Source: Lachnospiraceae bacterium (GTDB lineage Bacteria; Bacillota; Clostridia; Lachnospirales; Lachnospiraceae). Taken from it: a stretch of DNA of 64,000 bases. The notes beneath the pieces were generated by a model that was not told the origin of the DNA, ran no database searches, and saw nothing but the letters and a program-made list of their open reading frames with translations. The stretch covers positions 1 through 64,000 of the forward strand of contig JAGBMJ010000112.1 of the NCBI GenBank assembly GCA_017634975.1, given 5' to 3'. How positions within the stretch are numbered: position 1 is the stretch's first letter; each line of letters starts with the position of its first letter. Shown here piece after piece: positions 1 to 7,096 of the stretch. The position numbers and the translations under genes were made by a program.

Positions 1-183
1 ACAATTCATTTCAGATACCTCCGTGTTTTGAATAAGTATTATTGTCAGCAAACAACTTTCTTATTCTACATCGAGGTATCTATTTTTTCACCTTCTTTCT
101 CTGGGCTGCCCTACTCTTAGAATTATACAGGAAGCTCCTTAGATGAGAATCCACCCCGTATAAAGCACCTTTATGCCTGGCGG

Positions 184-756
184 ATGTGGAACACATACCG
201 TGTCATTTTCCGCTTGATCTATAGCTGTGGGCTACGCAATTCGGAAGCATGCTGTCTCCGGACTGAGGATGTTGACTTGGAACAAGGGATTCTCAGCATT
301 TACCATTCCAAAGGTGATAAGGACAGGCTTGTTTATCTCCCAGAAGATACGGCCGAGATGCTTGTTGAATATAAGGAATATCTCTTAAGGATTATGGGAT
401 ATGTGCCTTTTTGGTTCTTCCCGTCCCGCGATCCCCAGAAGCACGTACATAAGGCAACGCTTGACAACCATTTCAATAAGGCTTGGACGGGTACCCCATA
501 TGCATCTTCCGAGGGCAAGAAGCCGACTGTGCACTGCCTGAGACATAGTTTCGTTGTCGATCGGATGAATGCATGGGTAAAGGCAGGACTGTCATATGAC
601 CAGATGCTTCCATACCTCAGCAAATATCTGGGACACAGTGGTCCCCAAGAATCCCTGTATTATTACCATCTGAACGAAGAAGCAAATATCTTTATCCGAA
701 AGAAAGACCAGACAGCTGGGCGGGTCATTCCGGGGGCGGAAAAATATGGGACATAA
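184..756 (+). pseudogene. Tyrosine recombinase, 5'-truncated
   Basis: This is the catalytic half of a XerC/D-like tyrosine recombinase that would cut and rejoin DNA for a mobile element. The catalytic Arg lies in GLRNSEA near residue 20, the HxxR box in HCLRHSF, the second His in YLGHSG, and the Tyr nucleophile probably in the LYYYH stretch. At 190 residues it lacks the N-terminal SAM-like core-binding domain of a normal enzyme (about 300 residues). The frame is open upstream only to a TAG at 118-120, and codons 121-183 still look recombinase-like (SLDENPPRIKHLYAW). The 5' part therefore seems lost through frameshift or nonsense mutation. It overlaps the next recombinase by 11 bases, as expected for a co-translated recombinase set. 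Confidence 0.75.
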
Positions 757-1777
757 GACTATCCTGCCGGATAAACTGTTCTTCTCAAGGACAGCGGACT
801 TTCTGGAAGTATTTCTGGTAAAGCAATGCAATAAAAGCAAAAAAACAGGTAATTCCTACAGGGACGCCCTCACGATATTCAAAAGGTATGTTGTTTATAC
901 AGGTAAGAACATACTGAACTTTAACTATTCGGATTGTACATATGAATACCTCTTAGGATTCAAAGAATACCTTGCCGATGAACTGCACTATAAACCAGCA
1001 AGTATAAACCAGCGCCTTGCTGCCATAAAATCATACATGAAATACTCTTATGGATGTGACACATCATTGCTACAGGTTTATATCAGTGTTGAAGCGGTAC
1101 CGCTATCATCTGTTCCAAAAGTCCAGCGGGAGATACTGGATGAAGAGGGCACAGCCTGCCTGCTTAAACAGCCGCCTGCAACAAGAAAGGGTCTGAGGGA
1201 CACCCTGATTATGGCTATTCTGTTTGATGCAGCAATCCGCCTGGATGAATTGATCCAGCTGACCATAGGAGATATTTACCAGAGAGATGGCTTCACATAC
1301 TTGCTGATCCATGGCAAAGGGAATAAAGAGCGGAAAGTATCAATAGACCAGCGTACAGCAGAACTGCTCGATAAATATATAAAGGAATATCATCCTGACC
1401 GTACGGAACTCGGAAAGCCTTTGATTTATACAGTAATCAAAGGCGAAGTAAAGCATATGTCTCACAGGAACATCCAAAAAATCCTGAAGAAGTATGCTGT
1501 TAAGGCTGAAGAAGAATGCATCTTGCCTTCAGTCCACCCGCATCTTTTAAGGCGCAGCCGTGCAAGCAACCTGTACCAGAACGGAACCCCGATAGAAATC
1601 GTCTCCAGATTTCTGGGGCATAGCTGCACAGAAACAACAAAGGATCATTATGCCTATCCTTCACTGGAACAAATGCGCAAAGCATTGGATTCCAGAAAAG
1701 AAGACACAACAAAACAGGAACAGCCTTTGTGGGCGGGGCATGAAGATGAACTTGCAAAAATGTGTGGCCTGAGATGA
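746..1777 (+). CDS. Tyrosine-type site-specific recombinase
   Basis: A 343-residue, full-length tyrosine recombinase. The N-terminal SAM-like domain covers roughly residues 1-115 and the catalytic domain 130-325. Catalytic residues are visible in order: Arg in AAIRLDEL, Lys in GKGNKERKV, His-x-x-Arg in HPHLLRRS, His in FLGHSC and Tyr in KDHYAYPS. The gene starts inside the end of the preceding recombinase, a tandem arrangement reminiscent of recombinase-in-trio (RIT) elements, although only two members fall in this window. Inverted-repeat arms start 7 bases after its stop codon, so it is the last gene of the element. It is probably active, since all catalytic residues are intact. Confidence 0.9.
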   Translation: MGHKTILPDKLFFSRTADFLEVFLVKQCNKSKKTGNSYRDALTIFKRYVVYTGKNILNFNYSDCTYEYLLGFKEYLADELHYKPASINQRLAAIKSYMKYSYGCDTSLLQVYISVEAVPLSSVPKVQREILDEEGTACLLKQPPATRKGLRDTLIMAILFDAAIRLDELIQLTIGDIYQRDGFTYLLIHGKGNKERKVSIDQRTAELLDKYIKEYHPDRTELGKPLIYTVIKGEVKHMSHRNIQKILKKYAVKAEEECILPSVHPHLLRRSRASNLYQNGTPIEIVSRFLGHSCTETTKDHYAYPSLEQMRKALDSRKEDTTKQEQPLWAGHEDELAKMCGLR

Positions 1778-1783
1778 TTATTG

Positions 1784-1894
1784 TTATGCGAACTTTTCTG
1801 GAATGGAACTTAAGTCCAAAGCCCTTTTTCAAGAAAGTTCGCATAAATAAAAAGTTCGCATAATGCAAGTTATGCGAAAGTTCGCGTAACTTGC
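1784..1894. repeat. Terminal inverted-repeat arms of recombinase element
   Basis: The 13-mer TTATGCGAACTTT at 1784-1796 is inverted perfectly at 1834-1846 (AAAGTTCGCATAA) and again at 1851-1863. A fourth, near-identical copy (AAAGTTCGCGTAA) is at 1877-1889. In addition, 1865-1878 and 1881-1894 form a 14-bp hairpin with one G-T pair. The sites lie between the last recombinase gene and the IS66 remnant. I infer that they are the recombinase binding arms at the right end of the element. The left end lies outside the window. Confidence 0.75.
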
Positions 1895-2087
1895 AGAAAG
1901 AAGCCTTCGACCAGTGAAATCAAAAATGAAGATATCCGGCCAGTTTGAATCAGCAGATCGGGCAGATGATTATGCAGTGATCCGGACATACATCGAAACA
2001 TGCCGGAGAAATGGCATTAATGAAATAGAAGCTCTGATCAGGGCGTGTAACGGGAATCCATATACAGTAAAAGAAATTTTTGGCTGA
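1890..2087 (+). pseudogene. IS66-family transposase, 3' remnant
   Basis: An open frame from 1890 to the TGA at 2087 reads LAERSLRP, then MKISGQFES, then a helical tail of about 45 residues. This is the C-terminal end of IS66-family transposases, where the motif is normally preceded by TNN and more than 350 further residues. The similarity starts within a few bases of the last recombinase arm (1894), and an in-frame TAA sits at 1887. The simplest reading is that the recombinase element inserted into, or recombined with, an IS66 transposase gene and left only its 3' end here. The ATG at 1926 is internal and not a real start. Confidence 0.7.
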
Positions 2088-2185
2088 TTTATGCCAGAAA
2101 GGTTAAGTTTTGACGGCTGCATTAAAAATGTGGCCTTTTTGGAATGGAATTATGGATAAAAGGTTGTGAATAGTAACGAAAAAAC

Positions 2186-2214
2186 TTGACAAAAATGAAC
2201 GGATGTTCTATATT
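2186..2214 (+). promoter_or_regulatory. Promoter of the toxin-antitoxin pair
   Basis: TTGACA at 2186-2191 and TATATT at 2209-2214 are separated by exactly 17 bases, a strong sigma-A-type promoter 27 bases before the antitoxin start. An alternating TATA stretch follows the -10 and could be an operator. Confidence 0.75.
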
Positions 2215-2240
2215 TATATATAGCAAAGAGAGGTGCCGAT

Positions 2241-2516
2241 ATGGTTATGGTTGATAATATTGTAGATAGGTCGCCATTGGATCGAACGATTGATTTAATA
2301 AGCAATATGACGGACGAAGAACTTTTAGCGCTCGAGAGTGTGGCGAAGGTTATACTTATCAGAAAACCGGCTGAACATCCTTACCATCGACTAACGAAAG
2401 ATGAATTTCTTTCTGATGTTGATGCAGGGCTTGCTGAGGCTGATTTGGGTATGCTTGAAGATGCGGATCAGATCGCGGATGAAGTTGTGGCGGAATTAGG
2501 ATTGACTCGTAAATGA
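2241..2516 (+). CDS. Putative antitoxin of a ParE/RelE-type pair
   Basis: A 91-residue acidic protein just upstream of, and overlapping by 4 bases (ATGA), a ParE/RelE-like toxin gene. The position, size, acidity and coupled translation fit a type II antitoxin. No ribbon-helix-helix or HTH motif is obvious. The central segment SNMTDEELLALESVAKVILI looks helical, and the C-terminal half is rich in Asp and Glu, as expected for a toxin-wrapping tail. GAGAGG at 2228-2233 serves as the ribosome binding site. Antitoxins of this kind normally repress their own promoter, and the promoter lies immediately upstream. The function is inferred from context. Confidence 0.6.
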   Translation: MVMVDNIVDRSPLDRTIDLISNMTDEELLALESVAKVILIRKPAEHPYHRLTKDEFLSDVDAGLAEADLGMLEDADQIADEVVAELGLTRK

Positions 2517-2833
2517 AGAGATATGTTGTAAAGGCTACGCCAAAGGTTAAGTCCAAATTAAAACGATATGTAGGTTATTTAAAGACGGTTAAAAAAAGTG
2601 AGCAAGCAGCACAAGCGCTATTGGGAGATTTCATTGAAACACAAAAGAGCTTGGAAACAGCTGCTGAGATGCTGAAGAAACCGGATAATGTGGAATTACA
2701 GAAACGAGACCTGAAGCGTATTAACTTGAAAAGACATAATTACTTCCTGCTGTATCGGATAAATGGTAATGTAGTTGAGATAGTTAATATGTTTCATGGT
2801 TTGGAAGATTATGAAAATAAACTGGAATATTGA
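2513..2833 (+). CDS. ParE/RelE-family toxin
   Basis: A 106-residue basic protein with the layout of the ParE/RelE superfamily: an N-terminal beta strand (MKRYVVKATPKVK), a long helical hairpin, then strands ending in HNYFLLYRINGNVVEIVNMFH, where the YxLLYRI and IxxMFHG pattern is characteristic. Members either cleave ribosome-associated mRNA or poison gyrase, and the subfamily cannot be decided by eye. It is translationally coupled to the preceding antitoxin and followed 40 bases later by an intrinsic terminator, so the two genes form a compact unit. Confidence 0.75.
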   Translation: MKRYVVKATPKVKSKLKRYVGYLKTVKKSEQAAQALLGDFIETQKSLETAAEMLKKPDNVELQKRDLKRINLKRHNYFLLYRINGNVVEIVNMFHGLEDYENKLEY

Positions 2834-2873
2834 TTATGATAATATTGTGATGATTTTGAATGTATAGATGAGT

Positions 2874-2897
2874 GAAGGGAGAAATCCCTTCTTTTTT
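2874..2897 (+). terminator. Terminator of the toxin-antitoxin operon
   Basis: A 7-bp stem GAAGGGA/TCCCTTC with a GAAA loop is followed by six T. It closes the two-gene operon. Confidence 0.85.
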
Positions 2898-2923
2898 AAC
2901 CGGAAAACACCAGATGAAACTTA

Positions 2924-2982
2924 GTAGCCATAGGGACGGTTCTGTGGCAGGTTATTAGCCGAAGAACCGTCCCCATGGTGGG
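2924..2982. repeat. 59-bp palindromic GGGACGG repeat, copy 1
   Basis: This repeat can fold into a 16-bp stem (CCATAGGGACGGTTCT with AGAACCGTCCCCATGG, one mismatch) around a 19-base loop. A second copy at 6120-6178 differs at three positions. The two copies bracket 3.1 kb of small accessory genes and gene fragments. It looks like a dispersed REP-type element rather than a terminator, as no T-tract follows. Confidence 0.85.
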
Positions 2983-3100
2983 TATGGATCAAATGGCATT
3001 TCGGGCTTGAAGCTGGTGAAAAAACGGTGGTTTGTAGCGACAAATGTATGATAAGATAAAAAAATAGGCATTAAGATGAGTGATTTTGGAGGAAATGATT

Positions 3101-3442
3101 ATGGTGCTAAAGGAAAAAACAACATTTGACACGATTGCAACGGATATGAATCACTGGTTTCCGGATCGTATCAAGTTTTGTCTTGATAGAAAACGACGGG
3201 TAATGGCGTTGGACCGGGAAATGCATATTGAGATGGAGCATGAATTATATGATGATGGCTCGGACTATAAAGATATCTTTGGAGGGGATATTTTGACAGA
3301 TGCAAATGAAATCCAAATCATTTGGGAAGCGCATCCGAATATAGAACGGAATCGAGATCTGGGGATCGGTGCCGGGCGTGAATTGACGGATCAGGCTATT
3401 ATTGAAGAGCTTACGGAAATCGTAAGAGAATGGATTTTATAA
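3101..3442 (+). CDS. DUF5674-like hypothetical protein
   Basis: A 113-residue protein. I chose the ATG at 3101 because GGAGG at 3088-3092 sits 8 bases upstream; a GTG at 3080 and an ATG at 3095 are alternatives. The stretch RVMALDREMHIEMEHELYDD followed by a glycine-containing segment resembles my recollection of DUF5674 proteins (a strand with VMAIGGELH, then an acidic helix), which have no known function. It ends 12 bases before the next small gene and probably shares its transcript. It lies in the accessory stretch between the two 59-bp repeats. Confidence 0.5.
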   Translation: MVLKEKTTFDTIATDMNHWFPDRIKFCLDRKRRVMALDREMHIEMEHELYDDGSDYKDIFGGDILTDANEIQIIWEAHPNIERNRDLGIGAGRELTDQAIIEELTEIVREWIL

Positions 3443-3453
3443 GGATGGATGCT

Positions 3454-3750
3454 ATGGATTGGAATGAGCTGACTTTATTTGAACAATTATCCAATATTGC
3501 CGGAGAGGTGAAACGGATGGTTGATTGCAGGACGCGTTTTACAACGGGGAAAGCCGCAAAGGATTATTATGATTTTTATTTCGCAAAAGTGAAAGAACTT
3601 GTCGGTAGGACGATCGATGATCCTAAGAACATTGGGCGTGGGCAGGAATTGCTGGATGAAGTGAACGAGATTGAACGATATGGCCGCGGCGAGGTGGAAG
3701 GCGAATATATTTTGAGATATTGGGATCAATATACCAAGGCAATCAGCTGA
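3454..3750 (+). CDS. Hypothetical protein (98 residues)
   Basis: I do not recognise this family. The protein is mixed-charge and mostly helical, with aromatic clusters (KDYYDFYF, YILRYWDQY). The ATG at 3454 is preferred over 3430 because AAGGA lies 8 bases before it and the choice removes an overlap with the upstream gene. It follows the DUF5674-like gene closely, so the two may act together. A glycosyltransferase remnant follows 20 bases after its stop. Confidence 0.5.
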   Translation: MDWNELTLFEQLSNIAGEVKRMVDCRTRFTTGKAAKDYYDFYFAKVKELVGRTIDDPKNIGRGQELLDEVNEIERYGRGEVEGEYILRYWDQYTKAIS

Positions 3751-3770
3751 CAGCAGATGGATAGTGGTTT

Positions 3771-4002
3771 ATGCGACTCATTGCGACGGGATTGTTGCTG
3801 CGACTGTTTGATGTGTGCGGCTGCGAGGGCTTCATGCTTAGCAACTGGCAGGAGTAGGCTGCTGGACAAGGTAGGGTATTATCTGAAGCACGAAGAGGAA
3901 CGGGTAGAGTTCGCAAGACGCGGATACGAGCGGACTCGGGCGGAGCACATTTATGACCGTCGCATTGCGGCGATGATACGCGTCGTGAACGGGACGATCT
4001 GA
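3771..4002 (+). pseudogene. CgeB-like glycosyltransferase remnant
   Basis: Two reading frames together spell the C-terminal end of a CgeB/Glyco_trans_1_2-type glycosyltransferase. Frame 3771-3857 gives LRLFDVCGCEGFMLSNWQE, then a TAG. The shifted frame after about 3855 gives LLDKVGYYLKHEEERVEFAR and RGYERTRAEHIYDRR to the TGA at 4002. In intact relatives these blocks are joined by roughly 20 more residues, so a frameshifting deletion has occurred at about 3850. Everything upstream of the C-terminal domain is missing. The ATG at 3757 opens an unrelated Cys-rich frame and is not a real N-terminus. Confidence 0.65.
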
Positions 4003-4023
4003 ATTTGAATTGATAATTCAATT

Positions 4024-4055
4024 GCAAAAGGCACCGGTGTCGGTGCCTTTTGCTT
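4024..4055 (+). terminator. Strong rho-independent terminator
   Basis: A perfect 13-bp stem (GCAAAAGGCACCG/CGGTGCCTTTTGC) with a GTGT loop and a short T-rich tail lies 22 bases after the glycosyltransferase remnant. It is probably the original terminator of that lost gene. Confidence 0.85.
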
Positions 4056-4306
4056 ATCGGAATTCTTTGATGAGTGGAGGACATATATGTGCGTTATTGC
4101 ACAACAAGATGTGCAATATTTTGAATAACAATTATTCCGATGGAATAGCATTAGGGATGATAACAGATACTTGGCCAAAATTGTAGGAGAGAAGGACTTT
4201 ATGAAAAAAACACTTGCATATTCCAAAGGTATATGATATATATGCTATATAAAAGAAAAAATGTAATATAAACAGTCTACTATATTTCCCAAAAAAGGGG
4301 GGAGAT
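4056..4306 (+). other. Intergenic region with hairpin and micro-ORF
   Basis: There is no convincing gene in these 251 bases. ATTGCACA at 4096-4103 pairs with TGTGCAAT at 4110-4117 and is followed by ATTTTG, a terminator-like hairpin. An 11-codon ORF at 4201-4236 has a good AGGAGA site before it and could be a leader peptide or debris. The sequence before 4307 is very AT-rich and should contain the promoter of the next gene, but no clear hexamer pair was found. Confidence 0.4.
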
Positions 4307-4720
4307 ATGAAAGCGCATAATAAAACAAAACGGATATTGGAAATTGCCAATGCGGAGAATCTGGATAATCCGGATAAGATATATCAAAGTTTTGCATATA
4401 AACATGCAGGGGAATTTTCTGCTGAGGTTAGCCTGGATTCTATATATTGGGTGATTTGTAATGACAAATTAAAAGGGAGTGAGTGTGAGGGATGCGCACA
4501 TGCGAAAGATCGATATTTTAAGACGAATCCCCGATTAAATTGGTGCAACGATTGTGCTTTTAATCCCGCTCCGGTTTTGAAAAACAAATATGAAAGTTAT
4601 GATGTTGATTTGTACGGAAAAACAGAGATGGGCAATAACTGGGGACGAATGTACCATATGGAAATATATTATTGCTTAGAAAAAACGACCGGACGCCGGA
4701 AAAAAGCGTGGTCGAAATAA
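4307..4720 (+). CDS. Cys-rich hypothetical protein, possible zinc-binding
   Basis: A 137-residue protein of unknown family. The CEGC and CNDC pairs near residues 62-65 and 82-85, with further single cysteines, suggest one structural zinc knuckle. GGGGGG followed by AGAT gives a strong ribosome binding site before the ATG. Its 3' end overlaps the open frame of an Rpn-nuclease remnant by 49 bases. The gene's end may therefore have been created by the rearrangement that truncated the nuclease, and its last 15 or so residues may not be native. It lies between the two 59-bp repeats. Confidence 0.5.
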   Translation: MKAHNKTKRILEIANAENLDNPDKIYQSFAYKHAGEFSAEVSLDSIYWVICNDKLKGSECEGCAHAKDRYFKTNPRLNWCNDCAFNPAPVLKNKYESYDVDLYGKTEMGNNWGRMYHMEIYYCLEKTTGRRKKAWSK

Positions 4721-5076
4721 ATACACCGGGCGGCTCTGTGCAATATGAAATCCCGATAGTGCGGGTTGCTGATTATAGTTTGGATCAGCTCTTTGAGAAT
4801 AGATTATTTCTATTGCTCCCTTTCTATTTTTTTAATCATGAGAATGAGTTGGATGAATTCAATGTGGATGAAAAAGGAGCTGAAAAGTTTGGAGAATTAT
4901 ATGTTGATATTGTGACAAGAATACGAAACCTGGATGATTGGGAACTGTCCGCTCACTCCAAAGAAGTAATTACCGAACAGTTGGAAAAGACAACCAAAAC
5001 TCTTGTGGGAGAGCGAACAAGGATTATCCGTAAGATTGATGAAATAATGAGCGGAAAAGGACAAAACCTGAATTAA
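4672..5076 (+). pseudogene. Rpn-family nuclease, C-terminal remnant
   Basis: From about 4711 the frame encodes VQYEIPIVRVADYSLDQLFE, then a LLPFYFFNHE segment and a long helical tail. This is the C-terminal domain of Rpn/YhgA-like (PD-(D/E)XK) recombination-promoting nucleases. Those proteins are normally about 300 residues. Here the N-terminal catalytic domain is missing, and the only start is a TTG inside the preceding gene. It cannot be a functional nuclease. It lies tail to tail with the XRE regulator, overlapping it by 4 bases. Confidence 0.7.
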
Positions 5077-5414
5077 ATAGAGGTTTCGTTGAGTCTCTCG
5101 AGGTAGGACAATACTCTGTGAAGCTGCATCTGTGTCATATCGGCGCACGAGGTGGTGATATAGAATAACAACTCATTTTCGGATTTTTTTACGATGAAGG
5201 TATCTGGCTCGTCGACTTCGGTTTTACCGATAAGAAAATCAACAGAGGTGCCAAATTCAAGAGCCATTCTTTGAATGACATGGAGAGATGGTTGGCGGTC
5301 GCCGGCTTCATAGCGGACATAGGATGGCTGAGTAACCCCGATTCTTTTTGCAGCTTCCCGTTTTGAGAACCCTTTTTTTTCACGGCATTTTGCCAGACGA
5401 TCAATATCAATCAT
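5073..5414 (-). CDS. XRE-family transcriptional regulator
   Basis: A 113-residue protein with an N-terminal HTH_3 domain at about residues 5-62: LAKCREKKGFSKREAAKRIG, then VTQPSYVRYEAGDRQPS and a final helix ending GTSVDFLIG. This is the usual lambda-Cro-like DNA-binding fold. The C-terminal 50 residues are probably for dimerisation or signal sensing and are unrecognised. The gene is divergent from the small gene at 5508, with an AT-rich 93-base region between them that it may control. It is convergent with the Rpn remnant. Confidence 0.85.
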   Translation of the reverse strand: MIDIDRLAKCREKKGFSKREAAKRIGVTQPSYVRYEAGDRQPSLHVIQRMALEFGTSVDFLIGKTEVDEPDTFIVKKSENELLFYITTSCADMTQMQLHRVLSYLERLNETSI

Positions 5415-5507
5415 TCTTCAGTACCTATACGCAGTAAAATTTATATTTCTAGATTATACTATTAATAAAATAAAAATGCAAATCGTTGCAGAAGATGGAC
5501 AATAATT

Positions 5508-5783
5508 ATGGAAGAACGAAGATATGAGTATGTGGCGGGATATTTTAGTTGTATTTTGATGAATGATCCTGCCACCATTGAAGAGATTTCGCTGGAACGG
5601 TTATTAAGTCAGAAAGACAGAACGAGTTGGACATGCGATAGTGAGGATGGCATATATCAATATTATTTTGTGAGCAACTGTCCGGATAATGTAAGGGAAG
5701 GGCATTTTGTGAAAATAAGGAAGCAAACGGTCTTACGATATTTAGATGAGCTGGATAAAGGAAAAAATGGTGAACAGGAATAA
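5508..5783 (+). CDS. Hypothetical protein (91 residues)
   Basis: Unrecognised small protein, aromatic-rich, with several Asp/Glu and a C-terminal lysine/glutamate tail. No strong ribosome binding site is visible before the ATG. It is divergently transcribed from the XRE regulator and followed 37 bases later by another small orphan, so the two may form a unit controlled by that regulator. No motif suggests a function. Confidence 0.45.
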   Translation: MEERRYEYVAGYFSCILMNDPATIEEISLERLLSQKDRTSWTCDSEDGIYQYYFVSNCPDNVREGHFVKIRKQTVLRYLDELDKGKNGEQE

Positions 5784-5820
5784 ATGCTTTATAGTGAGCA
5801 AATTTTGGAAGGGGATAACT

Positions 5821-6117
5821 ATGGAAAAAGTTTGGGTGTTAAGAATAGCTCATTATCTAAACTCCGGGATGGGAAATGAATTGGAGAAAAGTATACATAA
5901 GGTGTTTTCATCAAAGGATAATGCTGAAAAATGGATGATGGAGCAAGGATTGGTATATGGGAAATGCATGGCATTCAAAACAGAAGGGGTAGATCCGCAC
6001 TGGTTTCATCAAAATGATACGGCAAACGATTTTGTGAATGTTACTCTGGCTGAAATGGAAGTAGATAACAGAGAAAGCGAAGACTGGCTAAAATTCCGCC
6101 TCAATAGGCATTTATGA
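5821..6117 (+). CDS. Hypothetical protein (98 residues)
   Basis: Unrecognised. I chose the ATG at 5821 because GGAAGGGG lies at the right distance upstream; the longer frame from 5746 would overlap the preceding gene. The sequence begins MEKVWVLRIAHYLNSGMGNE and contains a FSSKDNAEKWMMEQGL segment like the helix of small proteins that annotate a query by residue type, but I assign no function. It ends two bases before the second 59-bp repeat. Confidence 0.5.
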   Translation: MEKVWVLRIAHYLNSGMGNELEKSIHKVFSSKDNAEKWMMEQGLVYGKCMAFKTEGVDPHWFHQNDTANDFVNVTLAEMEVDNRESEDWLKFRLNRHL

Positions 6118-6119
6118 CA

Positions 6120-6178
6120 GTAGCCATAGGGACGGTTCTGTGGCTGGTTATTAGCCGGAGAACCGTCCCCATGGCGGG
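6120..6178. repeat. 59-bp palindromic GGGACGG repeat, copy 2
   Basis: This copy is 56/59 identical to 2924-2982 in the same orientation, with the same 16-bp imperfect stem. It abuts the stop codon of the ATPase remnant on the opposite strand (6179). Confidence 0.85.
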
Positions 6179-6938
6179 TTAAATATCCGCGAACAGATCG
6201 CCCATGCACACTTCTTTTCCGATATAGTTGCTGTACATATTCTTTTTGATACCATAGGTTGTAATCATGGTAGTGATCAGAGTTTTGGTTGTTTTTGTGG
6301 CGTTTCGGAATACTTCCGCTTTCGATTTTAGTGCCATATCATAATCTTTATCGATTTCGTAAGGCGTGGTGGAAAACTTTATTTCGCACAGGTTGATCAC
6401 GCGATCCCGGCGGTCGATCAGCAGATCGATCTGGGCGCCATCCTCTTCGGAGGGGCCTTTTTTATCCCAAGAGTAGATTTCCGACAGCACGCCGGATATT
6501 CCCAGCTTATTCTTGATTTGTTTCACATGGTCTTTGCATACCTGTTCAAAGGAAAGTCCCATCCACGCCCGCTTTGCGGGATTGTCTATAGTATTCTCCC
6601 AGAAATGCTCATCTTTTCCGTAATGATCTTTGATGAATCGTATATAGAAGATGGTATAGTAATCGGAAAGCTGGTAGGTTTTGCCCCGTTCTTTATATCC
6701 GTACATATCGTTGATCCTGATAAAACCGGATTTTTCCAGATCGGAGAGCATTTTGGTTAGGACGCCGTTCGCGGGCAAACCGGTGGATTTTATGATCTCT
6801 TCACGTTTCAGGCCGTTACGTTTTTTGCTCAACGCTTCAATGATCTTAATATATTGATCGCTATTGTAAAACAGAGTCCTGAACAGGTGTTGAAATTCGT
6901 TCCAGAGTTCGGTATTTTTCTGAATAAAATGCGGAAAA
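6179..6938 (-). pseudogene. DUF234-type ATPase, C-terminal remnant
   Basis: This is the C-terminal part of the archaeal-type AAA ATPase family that carries a DUF234 nuclease-like domain. A winged-helix segment (KREEIIKSTGLPANGVLTKM) is followed by YKERGKTYQLSDYYTIFYIR and a PD-(D/E)XK-like core, GAQIDLLIDRRDRVINLCEI, where the Asp and the ExK-type Glu-Ile-Lys are retained. The frame remains open and homologous upstream of the TTG at 6832 (FIQKNTELWNEFQHLFRTLF) to about 6938. The P-loop ATPase domain that should precede it, about 220 residues, is absent. The deletion end coincides with the first of three tandem repeats. Confidence 0.7.
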
Positions 6939-7023
6939 GATGAAAATATTCAAGAAAAAATCGCGAAAAAGATGAAAACTTTCAAGAAAATAATGCGAAA
7001 AAGATGAATAACATCAAGAAATG
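6932..7023. repeat. Three tandem 31-32 bp repeats
   Basis: Three imperfect direct copies of a GCGAAAAAGATGAA...TCAAGAAA unit begin at 6932, 6963 and 6995 (periods 31 and 32). They lie between the truncated ATPase and the promoter of the intact ATPase. The reading frames across them are closed, so they are not coding. The helical-phase spacing suggests protein-binding sites, but slippage debris is also possible. Confidence 0.75.
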
Positions 7024-7025
7024 CA

Positions 7026-7054
7026 TTGATGCATGAAAGGATGGGTGCTATAAT
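7026..7054 (+). promoter_or_regulatory. Promoter of the AAA/DUF4143 ATPase gene
   Basis: TTGATG at 7026-7031 and a consensus TATAAT at 7049-7054 with 17-base spacing. It starts 3 bases after the last tandem repeat. Confidence 0.7.
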
Positions 7055-7096
7055 GAGCTCAGCAAAAGGCGAAGAACTGTAAGGTGAAAAGGATTT

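Noticed and set aside
3757..4002. An 81-codon Cys-rich ORF as an independent gene
   Set aside because: Its second half matches the end of CgeB-like transferases and the missing part continues in another frame, so it is a frameshifted remnant.
4201..4236. An 11-codon ORF (MKKTLAYSKGI) behind a good ribosome binding site
   Set aside because: It is too short to support as a gene; mentioned only as a possible leader peptide or debris.
6932..7023. CRISPR-like array
   Set aside because: Only three imperfect 31-32 bp units without spacers and no cas genes nearby.
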